NCBI RefSeq assembly: GCF_051811025.1
Contig: NZ_JBPWQE010000001.1
Location: 3,658,001 to 3,722,000 of the forward strand
Source of the DNA: Tardiphaga sp051811025
GTDB taxonomy: Bacteria > Pseudomonadota > Alphaproteobacteria > Rhizobiales > Xanthobacteraceae
Direction of reading: 5' to 3'
DNA: 64,000 bases
Positions 26,304 through 34,865 of the stretch are shown here, in pieces. How positions within the stretch are numbered: position 1 is the stretch's first letter; the number at the start of each line of letters is the position of its first letter. The notes beneath the pieces were generated by a model. That model had not been told where the DNA came from. It ran no database searches and was given only the letters and a program-made list of their open reading frames with translations. The translations under genes were made by a program, and so were the position numbers.

Positions 26304-27454
26304 CGGGTGCTCCCGCTCTGCTGAGGCTGACCAGATGGAGCCTGTGGCTGACGTCGCGGCGTCAGTTCATTCAAGGGAAGATAAGGCACGACGCCTTGCG
26401 ACGCGCCGGCACCCTGGCCGCCGTCATAGACCAGCTTCTCGGCGCCGCCGAAGATCCGCTCCATGGTTTCGAGATAGATACGCTGACGGGTTACATCAGG
26501 CGCCTTCTTGTACTCGTCATACACTTTCAGGAAGCGCGCGCTCTGGCCCTTGGCTTCGGCAATCGCCTGTTCGCGATAGCCTTCGGCGACCTGCAGGATC
26601 TGCGCAGCGCGACCGCGCGCGTCGGGAACAACGCGGTTGGTGTAGGTCTGGGCTTCGTTCTGCAGACGCTGGGCGTCGGCCTGTGCCGCCTGCACGTCAC
26701 GGAACGCATCGATCACCTGTGCCGGCGGATCGACCTTCTGCAGCTGGACCTGCTGGATCAGGACGCCGGCGCTATAGCCGTCGAGCGTCTTCTGCATCAG
26801 TTCCTGCACCTGGGTTTCGGTGGTGGTGCGTGCGCCGGTGAGAATTGGCTGAATGTTGGCGCGGCCAACGACTTCACGCATCACGCTTTCGGCCACCGCT
26901 TTCACGGTGCCTTCGGGGTTCTGGATGTTGAACAGGAAGTTGCCGACACCGTCGGGCTTGATACGCCACAGCACGGTGAAGTCGACATCGACGATGTTCT
27001 CGTCGCCGGTCAGCATCAGGCTCTCTTCCGGCACATCGCGGATGGTGCGGCCACGGCGACCGGTGTCTTCCAGGATCGACATGCCGACCGACAGCGTCGA
27101 TACGCGCAGCGCCTTCGGCAACAGCACGGTTTCGATCGGATAAGGCAGATGATAGTTTAGGCCGGGCTGCACGGTGCGGACATGCTTGCCGAAGCGCAGC
27201 ACGACACCGAGCTCTTCAGACTGCACGCGGAAGAAACCGGACAGGCCCCAGATCACCAGCGCCACGGCGAGCACGAGCGCGATGCCCATGCCGCTGACGA
27301 AGCCCCCGGGCAGCATCGACTGCAGACGGTCCTGCCCCTTGCGCAGCAGATCCTCAAGATCAGGCGGCCTCGGCCCGGACGATTGCGGACCAGAACCCCA
27401 AGGCCCCTTCGGACCAGAGCCCCATGGGCCTCCGCCTTGATTCTTCCACGGCAT
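26300..27454 (-). CDS. hflK: HflK, FtsH-modulating SPFH protein
   Basis: A 384-residue partner of HflC. The first ~50 residues form the cytoplasmic Gly/Pro-rich tail characteristic of HflK (PWKNQGGGPWGSG). One membrane segment follows (ALVLAVALVIWGLSGFF), then the SPFH domain (VQSEELGVVLRFGKHVRTV) and a coiled-coil region rich in Gln and Ala. The C-terminus is Gln/Pro-rich. It precedes hflC with a 4-nt overlap. Confidence 0.95.
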   Translation of the reverse strand: MPWKNQGGGPWGSGPKGPWGSGPQSSGPRPPDLEDLLRKGQDRLQSMLPGGFVSGMGIALVLAVALVIWGLSGFFRVQSEELGVVLRFGKHVRTVQPGLNYHLPYPIETVLLPKALRVSTLSVGMSILEDTGRRGRTIRDVPEESLMLTGDENIVDVDFTVLWRIKPDGVGNFLFNIQNPEGTVKAVAESVMREVVGRANIQPILTGARTTTETQVQELMQKTLDGYSAGVLIQQVQLQKVDPPAQVIDAFRDVQAAQADAQRLQNEAQTYTNRVVPDARGRAAQILQVAEGYREQAIAEAKGQSARFLKVYDEYKKAPDVTRQRIYLETMERIFGGAEKLVYDGGQGAGASQGVVPYLPLNELTPRRQPQAPSGQPQQSGSTR

Positions 27455-27607
27455 TCAACACTCTCCTCTGCGCGGCCGGACATACCGGTCTCGCCACGTC
27501 TGCATGGCTTTATAGGGGACGACCCCAGCTCTTACAACGCGGGGTTCTTGATCGCTGGAGCTATGCCGGAGGTCGCAAATGTCAATGTTAACGGGCGGAA
27601 AACGCGG

Positions 27608-28120
27608 TTAACGGGGCGCTCTCCGGCAATATGTCACATAGGAGAAATCGACGCTGTCCTCACCGGCCGCGGCGTTCCTGACGCGTGCAACTTCTTCCCA
27701 CACAGTGAGATCGACTGGCGGCATGAAGGTATCACCCGTCGGCTTTGCGTGAACTTCGGTGACTTCGAGACGGTCGGCGATCCCCATCCATTGGGCATAG
27801 ATCTCGGCGCCGCCAATTACGGCAATCTCAGTGACCAAACGCCGCAGCGCATCGCCAGTCGCCACCGCGCGTGCATCGGCAAGCGATGTGGTGACCGCGG
27901 CTCCTGCGGCCTGATAACCGGCATCGCGGGTGATGACGATATTGGTTCGTCCCGGCAGCGGCTTAGGAAGCGACTCGAAGGTCTTGCGCCCCATGACGAT
28001 CGGCTTGCCAATTGTCAGCGCCTTGAGGCGCTGCATGTCCGACTTGAGCCGCCATGGAATGGCATTGCCCTGCCCGATCACGCCGTTCTCGGCGACGGCA
28101 TAGACGAGGACGATGTTCAT
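27608..28120 (-). CDS. folA: Dihydrofolate reductase
   Basis: A 170-residue enzyme regenerating tetrahydrofolate with NADPH. The N-terminus (NIVLVYAVAENGVIGQGNAI, then PWRLKSDM with the catalytic acid at the Asp) and IVMGRKTFESLPKPLPGR are standard, as is the later IGGAEIYAQ. The start overlaps the stop of the GNAT gene by 4 nt. With thyA two genes upstream it closes the thymidylate cycle, because ThyA oxidises the folate that FolA reduces. Confidence 0.95.
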   Translation of the reverse strand: MNIVLVYAVAENGVIGQGNAIPWRLKSDMQRLKALTIGKPIVMGRKTFESLPKPLPGRTNIVITRDAGYQAAGAAVTTSLADARAVATGDALRRLVTEIAVIGGAEIYAQWMGIADRLEVTEVHAKPTGDTFMPPVDLTVWEEVARVRNAAAGEDSVDFSYVTYCRRAPR

Positions 28121-28608
28121 GACGTGGTGCCGCGCGACGCCAGTTCACGAAGCGCGTCGCCGCTCACTTTGCAGGCCGTCCACTCATCCATCATCTTCGC
28201 GCCCATCGATTTGTAGAACGCGATCGATGCCGCATTCCAGTTCAACACCGACCACTCGAACTGCGTCCAGCCCTTGTCGACACAGCGCTGCGCCAGCTTG
28301 ACCATCAGGGCTTTGCCAATGCCATGGCCGCGGTGCCCGGGGCGCACGAACAGATCTTCAAGGTAGATGCCGTGACGTCCCCGGAACGACGAAAAATTGA
28401 GGAACCAGAGTGTAAATCCGACTGGCTCGCCATCCCATTCCGCGATGTCGCAATAGACTTGCGGCTGCGGACCGAACAGCGCCGCGGCGATTACAGCCTC
28501 TGTGGCATCGACCTGGTGCGAGAGCTTCTGATACTCTGCCAATTCACGCACGAAACTGAAAACAAGCGCGGATTCATCGTCCCTTGCCGCGCGAATGAGA
28601 AGGTTCAC
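28117..28608 (-). CDS. GNAT-family N-acetyltransferase
   Basis: A 163-residue acetyltransferase. Motif A, which binds acetyl-CoA, reads VRPGHRGHGIGKALM (RxxGxG/A). Motif B includes WNAASIAFYKSMGAK. It resembles the diamine/thialysine acetyltransferase (SAT-like) subfamily: YLEDLFVRPGHRG precedes motif A. It is tightly set between thyA and folA with 4-nt overlaps on both sides, so it is translated with them, although no folate role is known for this family. The substrate is unknown. Confidence 0.85.
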   Translation of the reverse strand: MNLLIRAARDDESALVFSFVRELAEYQKLSHQVDATEAVIAAALFGPQPQVYCDIAEWDGEPVGFTLWFLNFSSFRGRHGIYLEDLFVRPGHRGHGIGKALMVKLAQRCVDKGWTQFEWSVLNWNAASIAFYKSMGAKMMDEWTACKVSGDALRELASRGTTS

Positions 28609-29399
28609 ACCGCAACCTCGGCCTTGATGTGCGGATGCGGATCGTAGCCTTCGAGGGTGAAGTCCTCATAGCGGAACGCGAAGATGTCCTTCACGTCGGG
28701 ATTGATCTTCATCACCGGCAGCGTACGCGTCGGCCGCGTCAATTGCAGCCGTGCCTGCTCCAAATGGTTGGAATAGAGATGCGCATCGCCGAGCGTATGA
28801 ATGAAATCGCCTGCCTTCAGGCCCGTGACCTGCGCAATCATCATCGTCAGCAGCGCGTAGGATGCGATGTTGAAGGGCACACCAAGGAAGACATCTGCCG
28901 AGCGCTGATAGAGCTGGCAGGAGAGCTTGCCGTTGGCGACATAGAACTGGAACAGGCAGTGACACGGCGGCAGCGCCATCTTGTCGATCTCGGCGGGATT
29001 CCACGCCGAGACGATCAGGCGGCGCGAGTCCGGATTGCGCTTGATCATGTCGACCACATTGGCGATCTGGTCGATGCTGCGTCCGTCAGGCGCCGGCCAT
29101 GAGCGCCACTGCGATCCATAGACCGGACCGAGATCGCCATTGGCGTCCGCCCATTCATCCCAGATCGAGACGCCGTGGTCCTTGAGATATTTGATATTGG
29201 TATCGCCTGCCAGAAACCACAGCAGCTCGTGGATGATCGCCTTCAGCGACAGCTTCTTGGTGGTCAGCACGGGGAAGCCATCGCTGAGCTTGAAGCGCAT
29301 CTGATGGCCGAACACCGACAGCGTGCCGGTACCGGTGCGGTCGTGCTTCTCGGCACCGTCGCTCAGGATTCGCTCTAGCAGGTCGTGATACTGGTTCAT
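28605..29399 (-). CDS. thyA: Thymidylate synthase
   Basis: A 264-residue classical ThyA converting dUMP to dTMP with methylene-tetrahydrofolate. The catalytic cysteine lies in LPPCHCLFQFYV, with the partner motif RSADVFLGVPFNIASYA. The N-terminus MNQYHDLLERIL and the C-terminal PHIKAEVAV are typical. It is the first gene of the thyA-GNAT-folA run, and all junctions overlap by 4 nt. Confidence 0.97.
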   Translation of the reverse strand: MNQYHDLLERILSDGAEKHDRTGTGTLSVFGHQMRFKLSDGFPVLTTKKLSLKAIIHELLWFLAGDTNIKYLKDHGVSIWDEWADANGDLGPVYGSQWRSWPAPDGRSIDQIANVVDMIKRNPDSRRLIVSAWNPAEIDKMALPPCHCLFQFYVANGKLSCQLYQRSADVFLGVPFNIASYALLTMMIAQVTGLKAGDFIHTLGDAHLYSNHLEQARLQLTRPTRTLPVMKINPDVKDIFAFRYEDFTLEGYDPHPHIKAEVAV

Positions 29400-29508
29400 G
29401 GTCGATCTTGCGGGCTTGTGAGCGGGCGAACTTATCGCCTCGGCCGGTGGTCGGACACGCCGATTCCCGGATTATACCCGAAAAAGTGTGTCCCTGCCCC
29501 GCAAACGG

Positions 29509-29540
29509 CAAGGGCTGGATCCGTGAGGACCTAGCCCTTG
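29509..29540. terminator. Hairpin between tctC and thyA
   Basis: CAAGGGCT and AGCCCTTG form 8-bp outer arms around imperfect GGATCC/GGACC arms. It lies 26 nt beyond the tctC stop. There is no T-run, so termination is only plausible. Confidence 0.4.
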
Positions 29541-29566
29541 AAATCAATTGGTTAGCCGGTTCCCGA

Positions 29567-30550
29567 TCACATTGCGGGCTTGAGCACCGCCGACCACTTC
29601 TCGACTTCGCTCTTCACCAGCGAACCGAGCGCAGCCTGAGTGCGGGCTTCCGGCTTCGGAATGTCCGACCCGAGATCGAGCAGACGCTTCTTGACGTTCT
29701 CGTCGTCCAGCGCCTTGGCCGCCGCGGCGTTCAGCTTGGCGGTGATCGCGGCAGGCGTGCCCTTGGGCGCGAAGATCGCGTTCCAGGCCGAGGCCTGATA
29801 CTTCGGCAGACCGCCTTCGATAGTGGTCGGGACGTCCGGCAGCGACGGGTTACGATCGGGCGTCGCGATGGCATAGGCCTTGATGGTGCCGCCCTTGATC
29901 TGCGGAACCGCGTTGACGATCTGGTCGCACATATAATCGACCTGACCACCGACCAGTGCATTCATCGCCGGACCGGTGCCATTGAACGGCACGCCGGTCG
30001 GCTTGATATCCAGAACCGAGCTCAGCAACTCGCAGGACGAGTACGACACCGACCCGATGCCGGCATGGGCCATGTTCAACTTGTCGCTGTTGGCCTTCAC
30101 ATAGGTGACGAATTCCTTGAGATCCTTCGGTGCGAAATCCTTCTTCGCCAGGATCAGGATCGGCGTGCCGGCGAGAAGAGCAACGGGCTCGAAATCCTTC
30201 TCGGGGTGATAAGCGAGCTTCGGATACAGCGGCACGGCCGCAGCATGAGTGCCCATGTGGCCAGTGATGATCGTGTAACCATCATTGGCCGCGCGCGCCG
30301 CGCGTGTCGCGCCGGTCGTGCCGCCAGCGCCGACGACGTTCTCGATGATGATCTGCTGGCCGAGCGTCTTCGACATGTCCGCGGCGACGATGCGCGCGAT
30401 CACGTCGGTTGGGCCACCGGCCGCGAACGGCACGATCATGGTGATGTTGCGGGTCGGGTATTCCTGCGCCTGAACAGCGGTTGCCAGTGCACCAAAGCCG
30501 GCGACCGCCGCCAGGCCACTGATCGCAACTCTGCGATTGAACAGCTTCAT
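29567..30550 (-). CDS. tctC: TctC/Bug-family periplasmic binding protein of a tripartite tricarboxylate transporter
   Basis: A 327-residue receptor with a signal peptide (AISGLAAVAGFGALATAVQAQ) and Bug motifs (IVPFAAGGPTDVIARIVAAD, GAGGTTGATRAARA). GGAGGAAAATCAA precedes the start. It should deliver a carboxylate such as citrate to the TctA/TctB membrane pair encoded upstream. It is last in the order tctB-tctA-tctC, separated from tctA by a terminator-like hairpin. That may let the receptor be expressed at a different level. Confidence 0.9.
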   Translation of the reverse strand: MKLFNRRVAISGLAAVAGFGALATAVQAQEYPTRNITMIVPFAAGGPTDVIARIVAADMSKTLGQQIIIENVVGAGGTTGATRAARAANDGYTIITGHMGTHAAAVPLYPKLAYHPEKDFEPVALLAGTPILILAKKDFAPKDLKEFVTYVKANSDKLNMAHAGIGSVSYSSCELLSSVLDIKPTGVPFNGTGPAMNALVGGQVDYMCDQIVNAVPQIKGGTIKAYAIATPDRNPSLPDVPTTIEGGLPKYQASAWNAIFAPKGTPAAITAKLNAAAAKALDDENVKKRLLDLGSDIPKPEARTQAALGSLVKSEVEKWSAVLKPAM

Positions 30551-30617
30551 TTGATTTTCCTCCGAGAATATTTTTGCCGCGAAATGCCGACAGTTGCGGG
30601 ACTGAATACAAGCAAAA

Positions 30618-30642
30618 GCCCGAAGTCTATTCGACTTCGGGC
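30618..30642 (-). terminator. Terminator-like hairpin between tctA and tctC
   Basis: Perfect 10-bp arms GCCCGAAGTC/GACTTCGGGC with a 5-nt loop, followed on the minus strand by TTTTGCTTG. It lies 35 nt past the tctA stop and could terminate or attenuate transcription into tctC. Confidence 0.75.
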
Positions 30643-30677
30643 CGTGGCGTAACGACGCAGATGCGTGGAGAGATTCG

Positions 30678-32243
30678 TCAGCTCTCGGATTCGACGAAGA
30701 CTTCGTCGCGTTTCTTTCGCAGTGCGGGAAGCACAGCGAGGATCAGCAGGAACGCCGAGATTGCCATCAGGGTAGCCGACAATGGACGGGTGAAAAATAC
30801 CGTCGCGTCGCCACGCGAGATCAGCAGCGCACGACGCAGGTTCTCTTCCATCAGCGGACCGAGCACCATGCCGAGCAGCAACGGCGCAGGCTCGAAGTCA
30901 TGCTTGATCAGCCAGTAGCCGAGCAGACCGAATATGCCCGCGAGTACCACATCCATCGGTGCGTTGTTCACCGAATAGATGCCGATGCTGCAGAACACCA
31001 CGATCGACGGGAACATCAGGCGATACGGCACGCGAAGCAGCCGAACCCAGATGCCGACCATCGGCAGGTTAATGACGAGCAGCATCAGGTTGCCGATCCA
31101 CATCGAGGCGATCATGCCCCAGACGAGCTCCGGCTGCTTCTGCATCACCTGCGGACCCGGCACGATGCCATGAATGGTCATCGCGCCGACCATCAGCGCC
31201 ATTACCGCGTTCGGCGGAATGCCGAGGGTGAGCAGCGGGATGAACGAGGTTTGCGCTGCAGCGTTGTTGGCGCTTTCCGGCGCCGCAACGCCTTCAATCG
31301 CTCCACGACCGAAACGCTTCGGATCCTTCGACAGCTTCTTCTCAAGCGTATAGGCCGCGAAGGATGCGATGACCGCGCCACCACCCGGCAGAATGCCGAG
31401 AATGGAGCCGAGCACGGTGCCGCGCAGAATTGCCGGCGCTGAATCCTTCAAATCCTTCTTGGTTGGCATCAGGCCCGTGACCTTTTGCTGCACCAGCTGG
31501 CGATCTTCCTCGCCGCCTGCATCCAGATTGCGGATGATTTCAGCGAAGCCGAACAGACCCATGGCGACCGTCGCGAAGCCGAGACCGTCAGCAAGTTCCG
31601 GAATGTTGAACGACATGCGCGACGCACCGGTCTCGATGTCGGAGCCAACCATGGAGAGCAGCAATCCGAACACGATCATCGCGATCGCCTTCAGCACCGA
31701 GCCCTTGGCGAGCACAACTGCGAAGATCAGGCCGAGCACCATCAGGGAGAAGTATTCTGCAGGACCGAACGCAAGCGCGAGCTTGGTGAGTGGCGCGCCG
31801 AGCACGGCGATAAGGACCGTCGCAACGCAACCCGCGAAGAACGAGCCGATTGCTGCAATCGCGAGCGCCGGACCAGCACGGCCCTGCTTCGCCATCTGGA
31901 AGCCGTCGAGCGCAGTCACGACCGAACCTGCTTCACCCGGAATGTTGACCAGGATCGACGTGGTCGAACCGCCATATTGCGCGCCGTAATAGATGCCGGC
32001 GAGCATGATCAGCGCGCCGACCGGCGGCAGACCGAACGTGATCGGCAGCAACATCGCCACGGTGGCAATGGTACCGATGCCCGGCAGCACACCGACCAGC
32101 GTACCGACTAGCGCACCGACCAGACAGAGCAGAATATTGATCGGAAGCGGGATCGACATTCCGCCGAGGAACGCCGGCGTCCACTGCACGAACTGGAAGA
32201 CGGTGCTGAAGCCAAGACCGAGATTCGAAAAAAGATCACCCAT
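30678..32243 (-). CDS. tctA: TctA large membrane subunit of tripartite tricarboxylate transporter
   Basis: A 521-residue protein with about twelve hydrophobic segments. It contains the duplicated TctA signature GVLPGIGTIATVAMLLP (near residue 52) and GILPGGGAVIASFAAYTLEK (near residue 287). It forms the sodium-coupled channel for the carboxylate delivered by TctC. It starts 13 nt after tctB. The length and motifs are fully typical. Confidence 0.93.
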   Translation of the reverse strand: MGDLFSNLGLGFSTVFQFVQWTPAFLGGMSIPLPINILLCLVGALVGTLVGVLPGIGTIATVAMLLPITFGLPPVGALIMLAGIYYGAQYGGSTTSILVNIPGEAGSVVTALDGFQMAKQGRAGPALAIAAIGSFFAGCVATVLIAVLGAPLTKLALAFGPAEYFSLMVLGLIFAVVLAKGSVLKAIAMIVFGLLLSMVGSDIETGASRMSFNIPELADGLGFATVAMGLFGFAEIIRNLDAGGEEDRQLVQQKVTGLMPTKKDLKDSAPAILRGTVLGSILGILPGGGAVIASFAAYTLEKKLSKDPKRFGRGAIEGVAAPESANNAAAQTSFIPLLTLGIPPNAVMALMVGAMTIHGIVPGPQVMQKQPELVWGMIASMWIGNLMLLVINLPMVGIWVRLLRVPYRLMFPSIVVFCSIGIYSVNNAPMDVVLAGIFGLLGYWLIKHDFEPAPLLLGMVLGPLMEENLRRALLISRGDATVFFTRPLSATLMAISAFLLILAVLPALRKKRDEVFVESES

Positions 32244-32256
32244 GACGCCCTCGTTC

Positions 32257-32757
32257 TTAGCGGATCAGAAATGTCGGCCACATCTGCAACGGCAGACCAA
32301 GCGCGTACGGGAAAAGCAGGGCGCAGAAGCCCGTGAGGCAGGCGCCAACGATGATCGTTTCTTTCCAGCGCGTCTCGGGCGTGCCGAGCGCAGCAATCAG
32401 AAAACTCGACATCGCCGCGAAGATCATGCCCATCGGACGAATGCCGACCGCGAAAACCAGAATGGCCAGCGCCACAAAAAACGGACCGCGCCAGTGGAAC
32501 TTGGAGAGCGCGGGGCCTTCTGTGAAAATGCCGACGACGGTCACGGCTGCGCCGAGACCCAGCAGCAGAATGCCGAACATCCGCGGCGCGGTACCTGCGC
32601 CAAACGAGAAGCCACGCATGCCCTGCAAATCGCTGGATGCCCACAGAGCAAATGCAGCAATCGCCACCAAAGCAAGGCCGCCGATAAAGTCTTGAGGGCC
32701 CTTGACCCAGCTCGGTAAGATGGATTTTTCCGGCGCATGGCTCGGCGCATCACTCAT
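32257..32757 (-). CDS. tctB: TctB small membrane subunit of tripartite tricarboxylate transporter
   Basis: A 166-residue protein with four hydrophobic segments, including DFIGGLALVAIAAFALWASS and the C-terminal ACLTGFCALLFPYALGLPL. It matches the form of TctB proteins and lies directly upstream of tctA. AGGGGAACGTACCA precedes the ATG. It completes the membrane unit with TctA. Confidence 0.88.
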   Translation of the reverse strand: MSDAPSHAPEKSILPSWVKGPQDFIGGLALVAIAAFALWASSDLQGMRGFSFGAGTAPRMFGILLLGLGAAVTVVGIFTEGPALSKFHWRGPFFVALAILVFAVGIRPMGMIFAAMSSFLIAALGTPETRWKETIIVGACLTGFCALLFPYALGLPLQMWPTFLIR

Positions 32758-32849
32758 TGGTACGTTCCCCTGTCACGAGCTTTTAGCCCAAACAACATCG
32801 TTCGGAGACCGCCCAACGGCTCCGTGGTCAAGCTTGCTAGCGATTTTCG

Positions 32850-33386
32850 TCAGAGAACGCCAGCGAAACCAAGAAGGCCCCCGGCAACTAGCAACCATAG
32901 CGGGTTAAGCCGCGTGGCAAACGCCAAAACGGCGGCACTCCCCGTTACCAGAAACGCCGTCCAGGTGGCGTCGGAAGCGAACAGCAGAACCAGCCCACTC
33001 GCGCTCATGAGACCTATTGATAGGGGCACCAGCGCTGCTTGTACGATTCCCGGCCATTGCGCGTGGCCCGATCGCGCCAGCAATTGGCTGACATAATAAG
33101 CAAACACGGCTGTCGGTCCGCACATGGCCAGCGTTGCGACCACTGCGCCCATGATGCCAGCGACCTGATAGCCGATCAGCGTCACAATGAGAACGTTCGG
33201 CCCCGGCGACAGCTGCGAGATCGCAAACACATCCGCGAACTGCTTGTCGGACATCCAGTGATTGACATCCACCGCCAGCCGATGAATTTCGGGAATGGCC
33301 GAATTGGCGCCGCCCACGGCAAAAAGCGACATCAGCCCGAACGACCAGGCCAGCGTGACAAGCGATCCAGGGGTGGCGTCGTTCAT
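32850..33386 (-). CDS. chrA: Chromate transporter half-protein, second gene
   Basis: A 178-residue CHR-domain protein with about five hydrophobic segments. The family motif FAVGGANSAIPEIHRL lies near the N-terminus, with QLSPGPNVLIVTLIGYQ after it. Short-chain CHR proteins work as pairs with opposite membrane orientation. The start at 33386 overlaps the stop of its partner by 4 nt, which decides it over the longer frame. It probably exports chromate, or exchanges it with sulfate. Confidence 0.88.
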   Translation of the reverse strand: MNDATPGSLVTLAWSFGLMSLFAVGGANSAIPEIHRLAVDVNHWMSDKQFADVFAISQLSPGPNVLIVTLIGYQVAGIMGAVVATLAMCGPTAVFAYYVSQLLARSGHAQWPGIVQAALVPLSIGLMSASGLVLLFASDATWTAFLVTGSAAVLAFATRLNPLWLLVAGGLLGFAGVL

Positions 33387-33985
33387 CCTGCTGCCCGCCG
33401 TCGCATCAACATGGTCAGGCCGATGCTGACGGGAATCGATACCAGAAGAACGGTCGGCAATGGCCATCGCATGACGCCAACCGCGACGAAAACGGCGGTC
33501 AGGAGCGCCAGGCTGACCGGCTCACGCTTCTTCAGAAGAGGCAGCATCATTCGGAAAATCACAGCGAACAGCAGCCCGACGGCAGCGCATGAGACGCCGG
33601 CAAGTGTGCGCCGCAGCGCCTCAATATCTCCAAAGCGTGCATACAGAATCGCCAGAATGGTCACGATGATCACAGGCGGTCCGAGCAATCCCGCAAAGGC
33701 TGCAATAGCGCCAGGCACACCGCGAAACCGCGATCCGAATACAACCGACAGATTGACGATATTCGGCCCAGGCAAGAAGTGGCAAAGCGCAAAAGTCTCG
33801 TTGAATTCCTCGGGCGTCATCCAGCCATGCCGCTCGACGATCGCCCGGCGCGCCCAGACCAGAACGCCACCGAAACCGGCCAGGGACATCTTTGCAAAGG
33901 CGACAAATAGCGTCAGCAGTCCCGGCGGCGATGCCGACGCGAGTTCCGCAACGGGGGCGTCAGCCTGTGGTGAACTTGGACGCAT
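33383..33985 (-). CDS. chrA: Chromate transporter half-protein, first gene
   Basis: A 200-residue CHR-domain protein, partner of the following gene. Motifs are FAKMSLAGFGGVLVWARR near the N-terminus and CHFLPGPNIVNLSVVFGSRF. The pair corresponds to the two halves of a long ChrA protein, encoded separately. Co-translation is implied by the 4-nt overlap. Confidence 0.88.
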   Translation of the reverse strand: MRPSSPQADAPVAELASASPPGLLTLFVAFAKMSLAGFGGVLVWARRAIVERHGWMTPEEFNETFALCHFLPGPNIVNLSVVFGSRFRGVPGAIAAFAGLLGPPVIIVTILAILYARFGDIEALRRTLAGVSCAAVGLLFAVIFRMMLPLLKKREPVSLALLTAVFVAVGVMRWPLPTVLLVSIPVSIGLTMLMRRRAAG

Positions 33986-34241
33986 GGTCCAGAACTAGGG
34001 CCATCCGCCCATCGGGCCAATCGATTTTTACCTGTTTCCACGCCAATCGGCGGTTGAAATGACCGCCCGGCTGTATCGCGTCCAATTTGCGTCATATATA
34101 GAGGGCGCCAGCTTTTCCGGCTGCTGACCTTCGGTCAAGACCGGGATAGAATAGACAGAACAGTATGTGACGCGAGTCGGCCTCCGGCCTCGCCTTCACT
34201 CCATATATGGCCATGACCAAGACAAGCGACGGGACCGACCG

Positions 34242-34757
34242 ATGGCAACCGATCATATTCGATACGATGTGCTGGCGCGCGACGCCCTCCGTGGCGTTCT
34301 GCGCCGTGTGCTGATCGACGCTGCCGAGCATGGCCTGCCGGGCGAGCACCACTTCTTTATCACCTTCGTTTCAACGGCTGACGGCGTCAAACTGTCACCG
34401 CGCCTGCTGGCCCAGTATCCAGAGGAAATGACGGTGATCCTGCAGCATCAATTCTGGGATCTCGTGGTTACCGAAGATCGCTTCGAGGTTGGCCTGTCCT
34501 TTAACGGCATCCCCGAGCGTCTCGTCGTGCCGTTCAACGCCATCAAGAGCTTCTACGACCCCTCGGTGCAGTTCGGCCTGCAGTTCGAAACCGAAACCGC
34601 TGTAGAGACCCCGGCTGCCGGTGCGACATCCGCAGCCACTGCGGCATCTGCTCTCGCCGCCCCTCCAGCTCCGCCCGCGCCTGCTTCCGAGGAAGAACCG
34701 CCAAAATCGGGCGAAGGTGCTGAAGTCGTCCGTTTAGACCGCTTCCGGAAAAAATAA
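34242..34757 (+). CDS. sspB: SspB-type ClpXP adaptor (alphaproteobacterial)
   Basis: A 171-residue adaptor that delivers ssrA-tagged and other substrates to ClpXP. The N-terminal substrate-binding domain (residues ~1-115: IRYDVLARDALRGVLRRVL, FFITFVSTADGVKLSPRL, QFWDLVV) is followed by an Ala/Pro/Glu-rich flexible linker and a conserved tail EVVRLDRFRKK. The tail is in the position where SspB carries its ClpX-binding peptide. The ATG at 34242 follows GGGACCGACCG and begins at the domain boundary. Confidence 0.9.
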   Translation: MATDHIRYDVLARDALRGVLRRVLIDAAEHGLPGEHHFFITFVSTADGVKLSPRLLAQYPEEMTVILQHQFWDLVVTEDRFEVGLSFNGIPERLVVPFNAIKSFYDPSVQFGLQFETETAVETPAAGATSAATAASALAAPPAPPAPASEEEPPKSGEGAEVVRLDRFRKK

Positions 34758-34865
34758 TCGCAAGACGTTGTAAGGTGCCGGGGCCGCGTTCGCGCGGCCC
34801 CATTCTTATGCGCCGCACCCGCCAGAAGTCTCTGCGGGGAGCGCGGCATCGCAAGGACCGTACCC

